Source of the DNA: Tenacibaculum sp.
Lineage (GTDB): Bacteria > Bacteroidota > Bacteroidia > Flavobacteriales > Flavobacteriaceae
NCBI GenBank assembly: GCA_020631475.1
Contig: JAHDHE010000010.1
Location: forward strand, 1-38,604
DNA length: 38,604 nucleotides
Direction: 5' to 3'
The notes beneath the pieces are model-generated. The model had not been told where the DNA came from. It saw only the letters and a list, made by a program, of their open reading frames with translations, and searched no databases. The first letter of the stretch is position 1, and every line of letters begins with the position of its first letter. Position numbers and translations under genes: made by a program. This document shows positions 30,059-38,549 of the stretch, piece by piece.

Positions 30059-30418
30059 ATGAGTAATGATAAAAATATGTTTGGTGTATTAATAGGTGTT
30101 GCAGTTGGTGCTGGATTAGGTGTTTTATTTGCTCCAGACAAAGGTAGTAAAACACGTAAAAAAATTATAGATGATGCAACTTCTGTAAAAGATACAATTT
30201 CCTCTGAAGCTACACACCTTAAAGAAGAGGTTGTTACAAGAGCAGAGACCTTAAAAAACAATGTTTCTGACACTTTAAATACTAAAAGTAACACATTAGA
30301 AGAAAAATTAGACACCATAATTACAGACGCTAGTTATAAGGCTGAAGATGTTATTTCTAACTTAGAACAAAAACTTAAAGTATTAAAAGCTAAGAATAAA
30401 AAATTACAAACAAAATAA
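30059..30418 (+). CDS. YtxH domain-containing protein
   Basis: This 119-aa protein has the YtxH signature at the start: one glycine-rich membrane helix (FGVLIGVAVGAGLGVLFAPDKG) followed by SKTRKKI and a long coiled-coil of Glu/Lys/Ala. Such proteins are stress-related envelope proteins of unknown mechanism. The stop codon overlaps the next start (TAATG), so translation is coupled. It leads a three-gene operon of small envelope proteins. Confidence 0.85.
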   Translation: MSNDKNMFGVLIGVAVGAGLGVLFAPDKGSKTRKKIIDDATSVKDTISSEATHLKEEVVTRAETLKNNVSDTLNTKSNTLEEKLDTIITDASYKAEDVISNLEQKLKVLKAKNKKLQTK

Positions 30419-30774
30419 TGTCTGTTTTTAAATCTATACATACAAGTTCAGAAAAAGCAATTGAAAAAAGTGAAGAGTTTATTAAAAACTCAGAAAAATA
30501 CTACAAGCTAAAAATTTTTCAGGTACTAACCTCTTCTCTTAGCATGATTTTTAATTTTGCTATTGTTGGTCTATTTATTTTAATAGCCTTCATTTTTTTA
30601 GCTATATCTATTTCTTCTACAATTGGAGAATATTTAGATAATCCATTTTGGGGTTATATATCTGTGGCTTTTATTTTCTTTGCTTTTGGATTTGTAGCTT
30701 ACCTTATGAGAAATCATATAAATAATTTAGTGATTAAAAACTTATCTAAAAAATATTTTGATGATGAAGAGTAA
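30418..30774 (+). CDS. Phage-holin-family-like (DUF1469-type) membrane protein
   Basis: This 118-aa protein has an N-terminal amphipathic helix (SSEKAIEKSEEFIKNSEKYY) and two transmembrane helices (~45-70 and ~80-100). It is like the putative Actinobacterial Holin-X/DUF1469 proteins that often follow YtxH genes. The family name does not imply a phage. The role is probably in envelope homeostasis. Confidence 0.75.
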   Translation: MSVFKSIHTSSEKAIEKSEEFIKNSEKYYKLKIFQVLTSSLSMIFNFAIVGLFILIAFIFLAISISSTIGEYLDNPFWGYISVAFIFFAFGFVAYLMRNHINNLVIKNLSKKYFDDEE

Positions 30775-30967
30775 TTATAAAAACAATAAGGATATAATCT
30801 TAGAATTAAGACGTTTAAAGCTTAAACGTGATATTTCTATTGAAGAATTAAAACTAATTAAAGAGGATTTTAAACACGATTTATCTTTAGGTAATTGGGT
30901 TAAAACAATAATTGTAACCTTTGGTAAATTAGGAACTCGTAAACTTATTAAAAAAATCATGACATAA
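30761..30967 (+). CDS. Small conserved protein, third gene of the YtxH operon (DUF6327-like)
   Basis: This ~68-aa basic protein has LRRLKLKRDISIEELKLIKEDFKHDL, a short Trp loop (LGNW) and a hydrophobic C-terminal helix. I recall similar proteins in Flavobacteriia as DUF6327; the number is from memory. The start is ATG 30761 or 30764, overlapping the end of the previous gene by ~14 nt, which suggests coupled translation. Confidence 0.65.
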   Translation: MMKSNYKNNKDIILELRRLKLKRDISIEELKLIKEDFKHDLSLGNWVKTIIVTFGKLGTRKLIKKIMT

Positions 30968-30993
30968 TGTATCTAAATAGTCTTACAAAAAAG

Positions 30994-31038
30994 AAAAAAA
31001 ACCTAAAACTTACATTTAAAGAGTTTTAGGTTTTTTTT
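30994..31038. terminator. Bidirectional terminator, YtxH operon / NtrC-type regulator
   Basis: A 17-bp perfect stem, AAAAAAAACCTAAAACT (30994-31010) with 31022-31038, an 11-nt loop and T runs on both strands. It lies between convergent genes. Confidence 0.9.
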
Positions 31039-31054
31039 ATATTTTTTAGTAAAA

Positions 31055-32218
31055 TTATTTACTTGCAAAAAGTTTTACATCGTTCTCAGAAACTTCTTTT
31101 TCTCCTAAAATAATTAATCGTTCTACAACATTACGCAGTTCACGAATATTCCCTGTCCAATCATACTCTTGTAGTAATTTAATTGCTTTATCAGAAAAAT
31201 CTTTTTTAGGCATTCCTTGTTCTTTAGAAATTTTATCAGCAAAGAAACTTACTAATAAAGGAATATCTTCTCGTCTATCGTTTAACGCAGGAACTTTAAT
31301 TAAGATAACCGCCAAACGATGGTATAAATCTTCACGAAAACGACCTTCGGCTATCTCCTTTTTTAAATCCTTATTGGTTGCAGCAACTACACGAACATTT
31401 ACTTTAATATCTTTATCAGATCCTACTCGTTGAATACGGTTTTCTTGTAATGCACGTAAAACCTTTGCTTGTGCAGACAAGCTCATATCACCAATTTCAT
31501 CTAAGAAAATAGTTCCGCCATTGGCAGCTTCAAATTTACCAGCACGATCTTTATTAGCTCCTGTAAACGATCCTTTTACGTGACCAAACAATTCACTTTC
31601 TATTAATTCTGACGGAATCGCAGCACAGTTTACCTCAATCATTTGGGCTTTTACTCTATCTGATTTTTCGTGTAACCAATGTGCTACCAATTCTTTTCCT
31701 GTTCCGTTTGGTCCTGTAATTAAAACACGCGCATCGGTAGCCGCTACCTTTTCTATGATTTCTTTAATGTGCGTAATTGCATCACTCTCACCAATCATTT
31801 CATAATTCTTACTAACCTTCTTTTTTAAACGCTTGTTTTCAACAACTAACTCTTTACGATCTAAAGCATTACGAACTGTGTTTAACAAACGGTTTAAATC
31901 TGGTGGTTTTGAAATATAATCAAATGCCCCTAAACGCATGGTGTTTACAGCTGTGTCTAAATCTCCGTGACCAGAAATCATAACCATTGGAGTTTCAGGT
32001 TTTATCTTTTTAGCTTTTTCTAACACCTCAACACCATCCATTTTTGGCATTTTAATATCACAAAGTACTAAGTCGTAATCTTTATCTTTTATCATTTCAA
32101 TTCCAGCTAATCCATCTTCTGCTTCTTCAACTTCATAAGAGCTGTTTTCTTCTGAAATAATTTTTTTTAAAACTCTACGAATTGCAGCTTCGTCTTCTAT
32201 GATTAATATTTTTGACAT
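31055..32218 (-). CDS. Sigma-54-type response regulator lacking a Fis domain
   Basis: This 387-aa protein is NtrC-like. The receiver (1-120) has phosphate-acceptor D54 in VLCDIKMPKMDG. The AAA+ domain (~140-385) has Walker A GPNGTGKE, the sigma-54 contact loop GSFTGA (Ser for the usual Ala), Walker B GGTIFLDEIGDM, and the R-finger region FREDLYHRLAV. It ends IILGEKEVSENDVKLFASK. The C-terminal Fis-type helix-turn-helix of most NtrC proteins is absent. The stop is not followed by more coding sequence, so this is the native form. It may act on sigma-54 promoters from solution or through a partner. Confidence 0.88.
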   Translation of the reverse strand: MSKILIIEDEAAIRRVLKKIISEENSSYEVEEAEDGLAGIEMIKDKDYDLVLCDIKMPKMDGVEVLEKAKKIKPETPMVMISGHGDLDTAVNTMRLGAFDYISKPPDLNRLLNTVRNALDRKELVVENKRLKKKVSKNYEMIGESDAITHIKEIIEKVAATDARVLITGPNGTGKELVAHWLHEKSDRVKAQMIEVNCAAIPSELIESELFGHVKGSFTGANKDRAGKFEAANGGTIFLDEIGDMSLSAQAKVLRALQENRIQRVGSDKDIKVNVRVVAATNKDLKKEIAEGRFREDLYHRLAVILIKVPALNDRREDIPLLVSFFADKISKEQGMPKKDFSDKAIKLLQEYDWTGNIRELRNVVERLIILGEKEVSENDVKLFASK

Positions 32219-32270
32219 TCTTTTCTAAAATTTATTTTTTAAAGGTACGCAATAACCGTTCCATCAAAAC

Positions 32271-33110
32271 CTATTCTTTAATAATATGAATATCTCTTTG
32301 CGGAAATGGTATTGAAATATTATGCTCTCTAAATAATTTATCTATTTTAAATCGTATTTCACTTTGTGGTATTGATGCTATAAAACTGTCGTTTAAAGTA
32401 AAGATTAACTTAAATTCTAAAGCGCTATCACCAAAATTTGTAAATAAAACTAATGGCTCTGGTGTTTTTAATACACTTTTGTGTTCGTTTGCTGCTTGGG
32501 TTAATAGTTTTTTAACCAATTCTACATCGCTTCCATACGCTACACCTACGGTTACACTTTCTCTTGTTGTTGCTCCGTTTTGTGTCCAATTATACAAGCT
32601 GTTAGACAGGTATTTATGGTTTGGTATTATTAGCACTTTATTATCAATGGTAACAGCTCTTGTTGTTCTTAATCTTATTTCTTCTACTCTACCTACTTTA
32701 TTGTCTAATTCAATAATATCTCCAACATGTACACTTTTGTCAAGAATAATAAAAATTCCAGAAATTATATCTTGAAAAAAGGTTTGCAATGCTAAACCAA
32801 CTCCAATTAATAATGCTGAAGAAGCTACTAAAATCGCGCTTAAATTAACTCCTGATGAACTTAATATTATCGAAAAAACTATAAGATAAACTAACCAACT
32901 TGTAAAAGAAAAAATAGTATCAAATTTATTTTTATCTTCGGTCTGTAACCGTTTCTTAACAAATCGTTTAAAATATTTTAATACGTATTTTGCTATTAAT
33001 AATAATACAATTAATAGAATTACTGTTTTTAAAGTAATTTCAACATCTTTTCCTCCTACTGGAATTCTATAACTAAGAATATTGGTTATTTCTTTTATAA
33101 TTTCTTTCAT
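32271..33110 (-). CDS. Mechanosensitive ion channel, MscS family
   Basis: This 279-aa protein has three N-terminal helices. The third is the pore-lining, Gly/Ala-rich ASSALLIGVGLALQTFFQDIISGIFIILD, followed by the beta domain (VGDIIELDNKVGRVEEIRLRTTRAVTIDNKVLIIPNHKYL). The length is near that of E. coli MscS (286). It opens under membrane tension to relieve osmotic shock. It starts 5 nt after the NatB-like permease gene, so it is third in the operon. Confidence 0.9.
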   Translation of the reverse strand: MKEIIKEITNILSYRIPVGGKDVEITLKTVILLIVLLLIAKYVLKYFKRFVKKRLQTEDKNKFDTIFSFTSWLVYLIVFSIILSSSGVNLSAILVASSALLIGVGLALQTFFQDIISGIFIILDKSVHVGDIIELDNKVGRVEEIRLRTTRAVTIDNKVLIIPNHKYLSNSLYNWTQNGATTRESVTVGVAYGSDVELVKKLLTQAANEHKSVLKTPEPLVLFTNFGDSALEFKLIFTLNDSFIASIPQSEIRFKIDKLFREHNISIPFPQRDIHIIKE

Positions 33111-33115
33111 AATTT

Positions 33116-34435
33116 TTATCCGTTATAACGAATCCACTTCCATAAATCTTTATAGGTTGGTTTTTTACCATACATTAAAATTCCTACTCGGTAAATTTTA
33201 GCAGCAAACCATACAATTCCTACAAATGTTATTATTAATATTAACATAGATACTACTATTTCCCACCAAGCAACCCCGAAAGGAACACGCATTAACATAA
33301 CTATTGGACTTGTAAGTGGTATGTGAGAAAACATTACAGCAATTGGTCCGTGTGGATCATTAATTACTGTAAATGCACCTACATAAACTGCCAACATTAA
33401 TGGCGCCATAATTGGCATCATAAATTGTTGTGTATCTGTTTCATTATCAACAGCTGCACCGATAGCCGCAAATAAAGAGCTATACAACATGTAACCTCCT
33501 AAAAAGTAGAATACAAATAAAAAGAATAATGTCATCCAAGGTAGTTTTCTAATTTCAAGAAATACATCTGCTTTATTACCAAGTAATTCTTTCATTTTTG
33601 CAGCTTGTTCAACATCTACATCTTGAGAAAAAACTTGAGAAGCGTCTATGCCTAAAAACATAGAAACTACTATAGAACCTATCATTAATAAAATCCCCCA
33701 AATAAAGAATTGTAATAAACCTGCAGAAGCATTACCAATAATTTTACCCAACATTAATTGAAACGGTTTTACTGATGATACGATTACTTCTATAATTCTA
33801 CTTGTTTTTTCTTCAATAACACTTCGCATTACCGAAGTACCATAAATAATAACAAACATCATTAGCATATAACCTGCTAAAGAACCAACACCAATCTTCA
33901 TTCCGTTAATCATTTTTGAAGATTTTTCTCCAGAAAAATTATACATTTTTATATCTGATGAAATCCTTGAAGCCTTAATTTTTTCTAAATTAATACCTAA
34001 CTTAGTCATTTTAAGGTTTCGTAAATGTTTGTTTACATTTCGCTCAATATTTTCTATTGTATTTAAACCCGGTGTATCTTTTGAATAAAATTCTACAGAT
34101 TTAGCCAATACCTCTAAACTATCTCTCTTCGGAATGAATAAAACTCCATAATGATTTCCTTCTTCAACTTTCTTTTTGGTTTCTTCTATTCCAAGTTCTG
34201 TATAATCTTGATATTTTATAGTTTCAGTATCTTTAAAATTTTCTTTAGGAAATATCCCTGAATTATCTACATAAACAATTTCTTTAATTTTTTGATCATT
34301 TTTTTTCATTAAAAAAACAACCAAAACCATCATACCAATCATTATTAACGGACTTAAAAAAGTCATCATTATAAATGATTTATTTTTTACTTTGGCATTA
34401 AATTCACGCTGAATAATTAATTTTAACTTGCTCAT
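33116..34435 (-). CDS. ABC-2-type transporter permease (NatB-like)
   Basis: This 439-aa permease has one N-terminal helix (~22-45), a large soluble loop (~50-180) and five or six C-terminal helices (~185-430), with GTSVMRSVIEEKTSRIIEVIVSSVKPFQLMLGKIIG marking the coupling region. This is the layout of NatB-type permeases for Na+ or drug export; the substrate is unknown. The ATPase gene lies 4 nt upstream. Confidence 0.85.
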   Translation of the reverse strand: MSKLKLIIQREFNAKVKNKSFIMMTFLSPLIMIGMMVLVVFLMKKNDQKIKEIVYVDNSGIFPKENFKDTETIKYQDYTELGIEETKKKVEEGNHYGVLFIPKRDSLEVLAKSVEFYSKDTPGLNTIENIERNVNKHLRNLKMTKLGINLEKIKASRISSDIKMYNFSGEKSSKMINGMKIGVGSLAGYMLMMFVIIYGTSVMRSVIEEKTSRIIEVIVSSVKPFQLMLGKIIGNASAGLLQFFIWGILLMIGSIVVSMFLGIDASQVFSQDVDVEQAAKMKELLGNKADVFLEIRKLPWMTLFFLFVFYFLGGYMLYSSLFAAIGAAVDNETDTQQFMMPIMAPLMLAVYVGAFTVINDPHGPIAVMFSHIPLTSPIVMLMRVPFGVAWWEIVVSMLILIITFVGIVWFAAKIYRVGILMYGKKPTYKDLWKWIRYNG

Positions 34436-34439
34436 TTTC

Positions 34440-35369
34440 TTAACTATTTTTGTTTATTGCCTGAATAAAAATATCGTTGGCGCTTGGTATTAATTCTACA
34501 AAATGTTGTACTTGTCCTTGGGTTGTTAAATACGATAATAAATCGTTTGCAGAATTTCCTTCGGTTAATTTTACATTTAACTTTAATCCGTCATTTAACA
34601 ATCTAAAATCTGCTGGTAACACTTTAAACTTTTCCTTCAATTTAGCCTCAACTTCTTTTTCGTTTGATGTATTTAAACCAACTTGAAAGGTATTTGTTCT
34701 AAATTCCTTTTTAATATGATCTAACTTACCATCTAATATTTTGTTTGATTTATCAATCAAAGCAATATAGTCACACATTTCTTCTACAGATTCCATACGA
34801 TGTGTAGAAAAAATAATAGTAGCTCCTTCGTCTCGTAATTGTAAAATCTCTTTTGCTATTAACTGTGCATTAATTGGATCGAAACCAGAAAAAGGTTCAT
34901 CAAAAATCAATAATTTAGGTTGATGTAAAACAGTAACAATAAATTGTACTTTTTGCGCCATTCCTTTAGAAAGCTCTTCAATTTTCTTTCCCCACCAAGC
35001 ACCTATATCAAATTTATCAAACCAATATTTCAATCTTTTTTTTGCTTCAGATTTACTCAATCCTTTTAATTGCGCTAAATACAAAGCCTGTTCACCTACT
35101 TTCATCGATTTATACAGACCACGCTCTTCTGGTAAATACCCAATATGCTCTATATGATGTGGTGCTAATTTTTCGCCATCTAAAATTATTTCACCAGCAT
35201 CAGGCATTGTAATTTGATTGATGATTCTAATAAGTGAAGTTTTTCCTGCCCCATTAGGTCCTAGCAAACCAAAAACACTTCCTTTTGGTATATGCATAGA
35301 AACATCGTTTAATGCAGTATAATCGCCATAACGCTTTACTACATTATTAATTTCTAATAAATTATTCAT
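34440..35369 (-). CDS. ABC transporter ATP-binding protein (NatA-like)
   Basis: This 309-aa ATPase has Walker A GLLGPNGAGKTS, signature LSKGMAQKVQF (LSKGM instead of LSGGQ, as common in NatA/DrrA types) and Walker B LLIFDEPFSGFDP with the H-loop STHRMESVEE. The C-terminal ~85 residues form the extra domain typical of this group. It drives the permease encoded just downstream and is first of the three-gene operon with MscS. Confidence 0.88.
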   Translation of the reverse strand: MNNLLEINNVVKRYGDYTALNDVSMHIPKGSVFGLLGPNGAGKTSLIRIINQITMPDAGEIILDGEKLAPHHIEHIGYLPEERGLYKSMKVGEQALYLAQLKGLSKSEAKKRLKYWFDKFDIGAWWGKKIEELSKGMAQKVQFIVTVLHQPKLLIFDEPFSGFDPINAQLIAKEILQLRDEGATIIFSTHRMESVEEMCDYIALIDKSNKILDGKLDHIKKEFRTNTFQVGLNTSNEKEVEAKLKEKFKVLPADFRLLNDGLKLNVKLTEGNSANDLLSYLTTQGQVQHFVELIPSANDIFIQAINKNS

Positions 35370-35415
35370 AGATTTTATAGTTGATTAATTGCCGTTTGTC
35401 AAAAACTAGCAATGA

Positions 35416-35423
35416 CAAACTTA
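35416..35423 (-). promoter_or_regulatory. -7 box of the NatA operon
   Basis: On the minus strand this reads TAAGTTTG (TAnnTTTG), ~46 nt before the ATG. It is divergent from the MarR promoter. Confidence 0.45.
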
Positions 35424-35491
35424 CATATTTTTATATTTATTAGTATATACTTCAATATAAACGTTACAGTTTAAATTTAAGTTAAATTTAC

Positions 35492-35532
35492 TATGCATGC
35501 ATAACTTTTTTTAAAAATACTATGCACGCATA
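35492..35532. promoter_or_regulatory. Twin palindromic operators for the MarR-type regulator
   Basis: TATGCATGCATA (35492-35503) is a perfect palindrome and TATGCACGCATA (35521-35532) a near copy. Their centres are 29 bp apart, just upstream of the MarR -7 box. The position fits autoregulation by the MarR protein encoded next, with the second site over the -33 region. Confidence 0.65.
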
Positions 35533-35543
35533 ATAAATTTTTA

Positions 35544-35551
35544 TATATTTG
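35544..35551 (+). promoter_or_regulatory. -7 box of the marR-fad operon
   Basis: TATATTTG is a full TAnnTTTG match. It ends only 6 nt before the ATG at 35558, so transcription would begin at or within a few bases of the start codon. Confidence 0.6.
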
Positions 35552-35557
35552 GCATCG

Positions 35558-36016
35558 ATGGATAAGAACAAATCAATAGATCATCAATTAAGAGCCACTT
35601 GGCAAGCTGTAGCTAAAATGTATAATGAGCAAGCTGCGAAACATGATAGCACAATGGCAACTGCGTTCGTATTATTGAATATCGATTTTGAAAACGGAAC
35701 TCCTTCAACTGCTTTAGGACCTTTAATGGGAATGGAACCTACTAGCCTTTCTAGATTATTAAAAACAATGGAAGACAAAGGTGCAATTTGCAGAGAAAAA
35801 AATCCTAATGATGGTAGAAGTGTAATTATAAAATTAACTGATTATGGTAAAGAGATGCGAGAAGTATCAAAAGGACATGTATATCAGTTTAATAATAGAG
35901 TAAGAAACTATGTTACCGAAGAAGAGTTAGCAACTTTTTTTAAAGTAACTACAACAATAAACAAACTTATTGCAGATAAGTTGATATATGATGATATCAA
36001 CAAAGAAGCTGTATAA
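35558..36016 (+). CDS. MarR-family transcriptional regulator
   Basis: This 152-aa winged-helix regulator has the DNA-binding part STALGPLMGMEPTSLSRLLKTMEDKGAICREKNPNDGRSVIIKLTDYGKEM (~50-100), with the typical DGRS wing, and dimer helices at both ends. ATG 35558 is chosen because it begins the usual N-terminus; the frame is open a few codons upstream from a TTG. The beta-oxidation gene 17 nt downstream suggests that it senses fatty acids or acyl-CoA, which is inference from context. Confidence 0.87.
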   Translation: MDKNKSIDHQLRATWQAVAKMYNEQAAKHDSTMATAFVLLNIDFENGTPSTALGPLMGMEPTSLSRLLKTMEDKGAICREKNPNDGRSVIIKLTDYGKEMREVSKGHVYQFNNRVRNYVTEEELATFFKVTTTINKLIADKLIYDDINKEAV

Positions 36017-36033
36017 AACAAATCAACAAACAA

Positions 36034-38442
36034 ATGACAAGAAGAATTAAAAAAGTAGCAATTATTGGTTCTGGTATTATGGGATCTGGTATTGCATGTC
36101 ATTTTGCTAACATTGGCGTTGAAGTTTTACTTTTGGACATCGTTCCAAGAGAATTAAACGACAAGGAAAAAGCAAAAGGATTAACGTTAGAAGACAAAGC
36201 TGTTCGTAATCGTTTGGTAAATGATGCATTAACTGCTTCTTTAAAATCGAAACCATCTCCTATTTACAAAAAAGAATTTGCAAATAGAATTACCACTGGT
36301 AACTTAGAAGATGATATCGCTAAAGTTGCTGATGTAGATTGGATTATGGAAGTTGTAGTAGAACGATTAGATATTAAAAAAATCGTTTTCGAAAAATTAG
36401 AAAAATACCGTACTCCTGGTACTATTATTTCGTCTAATACTTCTGGTATTCCTATCAAATTTATGAACGAAGGAAGAAGTGAAGATTTCCAAAAGCATTT
36501 TGCGGTAACTCACTTTTTTAACCCACCTCGTTATTTAAAATTATTTGAAGTTGTTCCAGGACCAAACTGTAAACCAGAAGTTACTGACTTCTTAATGGAT
36601 TACGGTTCTAAATTCTTAGGAAAAACTTCTGTATTAGCTAAAGATACTCCTGCTTTTATTGGTAACAGAATTGGAATCTTCGGAATTCAATCATTATTTC
36701 ACCAAGTAAAAGAATTAGGATTAACTATTGAAGAAGTTGATAAATTATCTGGTCCAGTAATCGGACGTCCAAAATCAGCTACTTTCCGTACAGTTGATGT
36801 AGTTGGTTTAGATACTTTGGTACACGTTGCCAACGGTATTTACGAAAACTGTCCTAACGACGAAGCACACGATTTATTCAAATTACCTGATTTCATCAAC
36901 ACCATGATGGAAAACAAATGGTTAGGTAGTAAAACTAAGCAAGGATTCTATAAGAAATCAGTAAACGCTGAAGGGAAGAAAGAAATCTTATCGTTAGATT
37001 TAGATACGATGGAATATCGTCCTAAAAAACGTGCAAAATTTGCTACACTTGAATTAACAAAAAATATTGACAAACCAATTGATCGCTTTAAAGTATTAGT
37101 TGGCGGAAAAGATAAAGCGGGAGAATTCTACCGTAAAAACTTCGCAGCAATGTTTGCTTATGTTCAAAATAGAATTCCAGAAATTTCTGATGATATTTAT
37201 AAAATTGACGATGCCATGAAAGCTGGTTTCGGATGGGAAAATGGGCCTTTCGAAATTTGGGATGCTGTAGGTGTAGAAAAAGGTATCGAATTAATGAAGG
37301 CTGAAGGTAAAGAACCTGCTGCTTGGGTTACAGAAATGCTTGAAAAAGGATCAAAGTCTTTCTATTCTGTAAAAGATGGGGCTACTTATTATTATGATAT
37401 TCCTGCAAAAGCACAAACTAAAAAACCAGGTCAAGATTCATTTATCATCCTAGATAATATCCGTAAAACAAATGAAGTATTTAAAAATTCAGGAGTTGTT
37501 ATTGAAGATTTAGGAGACGGAATCTTAAACTGTGAGTTCCAATCTAAAATGAACACTATTGGTGGTGATGTTTTAGCGGGATTAAATAAAGCAGTTGATT
37601 TAGCTGAAAAAGATTTCCAAGGATTAGTAATTGGTAACCAAGGAGCAAACTTCTCGGTTGGTGCTAATATCGGAATGATTTTTATGATGGCTGTAGAGCA
37701 AGAGTATGACGAATTAAATATGGCTATCAAGTATTTTCAAGATACCATGATGCGCATGCGTTACTCTGCAATTCCTACAATTGCTGCTCCTCACGGAATG
37801 GCATTAGGTGGTGGTTGTGAAGTATCATTACACGCAGATAAAGTAGTTGCCGCTGCTGAAACCTATATGGGATTAGTAGAATTCGGAGTTGGAGTTATCC
37901 CTGGTGGTGGTGGTTCTAAAGAAATGGCTTTACGTGCTTCTGATACTTTCCGTAAAGGAGATGTTCAATTAAATGTATTACAAGAATATTTCTTAACAAT
38001 TGGTATGGCTAAAGTTGCAACATCTGCACACGAAGCGTACGATTTAGGATTATTACAAAAAGGTAAGGATGTAGTTGTTGTAAACAGAGAACGTCAAATT
38101 GCTGAAGCTAAGAAACATGCATTATTATTAGCAGAAGCTGGTTATACACAACCTGCAACTCGTAAAGACGATGTATTAGTTTTAGGTAAACAAGCATTGG
38201 GTGCATTTATGGTAGCAACCGATTCTATGCAAGCTAGTAGATTTATTTCTGAACACGATCAGAAAATTGCAAACAAATTAGCCTACGTAATGGCTGGTGG
38301 AGATTTATCAGAACCAACAAAAGTTTCTGAACAGTATTTATTAAACCTTGAACGTGAAGCATTCTTAAGCTTAGCTACAGAACGTAAAACGTTAGAACGT
38401 ATTCAGCACATGTTAAAAACTGGTAAACCATTGCGTAATTAA
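36034..38442 (+). CDS. 3-hydroxyacyl-CoA dehydrogenase/enoyl-CoA hydratase (FadB/FadJ-like)
   Basis: This 802-aa enzyme carries out the second and third steps of fatty-acid beta-oxidation. The order is dehydrogenase first: Rossmann motif KVAIIGSGIMGSGIACHF (~6-24), catalytic region HFFNPPRYLKLFEVVPG and KDTPAFIGNRIG, then a second dehydrogenase C-terminal domain (~375-470). The enoyl-CoA hydratase domain comes last (~500-700; FSVGANIGMIF, GMALGGGCEVSLHADKVVAA). This order is the reverse of E. coli FadB and typical of Bacteroidota and mitochondria-like forms. It is co-transcribed with the MarR gene and followed by a thiolase. Confidence 0.9.
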   Translation: MTRRIKKVAIIGSGIMGSGIACHFANIGVEVLLLDIVPRELNDKEKAKGLTLEDKAVRNRLVNDALTASLKSKPSPIYKKEFANRITTGNLEDDIAKVADVDWIMEVVVERLDIKKIVFEKLEKYRTPGTIISSNTSGIPIKFMNEGRSEDFQKHFAVTHFFNPPRYLKLFEVVPGPNCKPEVTDFLMDYGSKFLGKTSVLAKDTPAFIGNRIGIFGIQSLFHQVKELGLTIEEVDKLSGPVIGRPKSATFRTVDVVGLDTLVHVANGIYENCPNDEAHDLFKLPDFINTMMENKWLGSKTKQGFYKKSVNAEGKKEILSLDLDTMEYRPKKRAKFATLELTKNIDKPIDRFKVLVGGKDKAGEFYRKNFAAMFAYVQNRIPEISDDIYKIDDAMKAGFGWENGPFEIWDAVGVEKGIELMKAEGKEPAAWVTEMLEKGSKSFYSVKDGATYYYDIPAKAQTKKPGQDSFIILDNIRKTNEVFKNSGVVIEDLGDGILNCEFQSKMNTIGGDVLAGLNKAVDLAEKDFQGLVIGNQGANFSVGANIGMIFMMAVEQEYDELNMAIKYFQDTMMRMRYSAIPTIAAPHGMALGGGCEVSLHADKVVAAAETYMGLVEFGVGVIPGGGGSKEMALRASDTFRKGDVQLNVLQEYFLTIGMAKVATSAHEAYDLGLLQKGKDVVVVNRERQIAEAKKHALLLAEAGYTQPATRKDDVLVLGKQALGAFMVATDSMQASRFISEHDQKIANKLAYVMAGGDLSEPTKVSEQYLLNLEREAFLSLATERKTLERIQHMLKTGKPLRN

Positions 38443-38549
38443 ATTTACGCTGCTTTAAGCCTTATGCTATAAGCAATAGGCTAATTATTAATAAAGCTGA
38501 AAGCTCAAGCATATTGCATAAAGCCTACAGCCTAAAGCATTAGAAAAAA
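38443..38549. repeat. Spacer with imperfect inverted repeats before the thiolase gene
   Basis: GCTTTAAGCCTTATGCTATAAGC near 38451 and the GCATAAAGCCTACAGCCTAAAGC stretch near 38515 are roughly inverted copies built from GCTTTA/AGCCT units. It lies within an operon, so it may form an mRNA hairpin rather than a terminator. Confidence 0.45.

Noticed and set aside
30418..30774. Holin-like protein as a sign of a prophage
   Set aside because: No other phage gene is present. This family commonly follows YtxH genes in Bacteroidota chromosomes.
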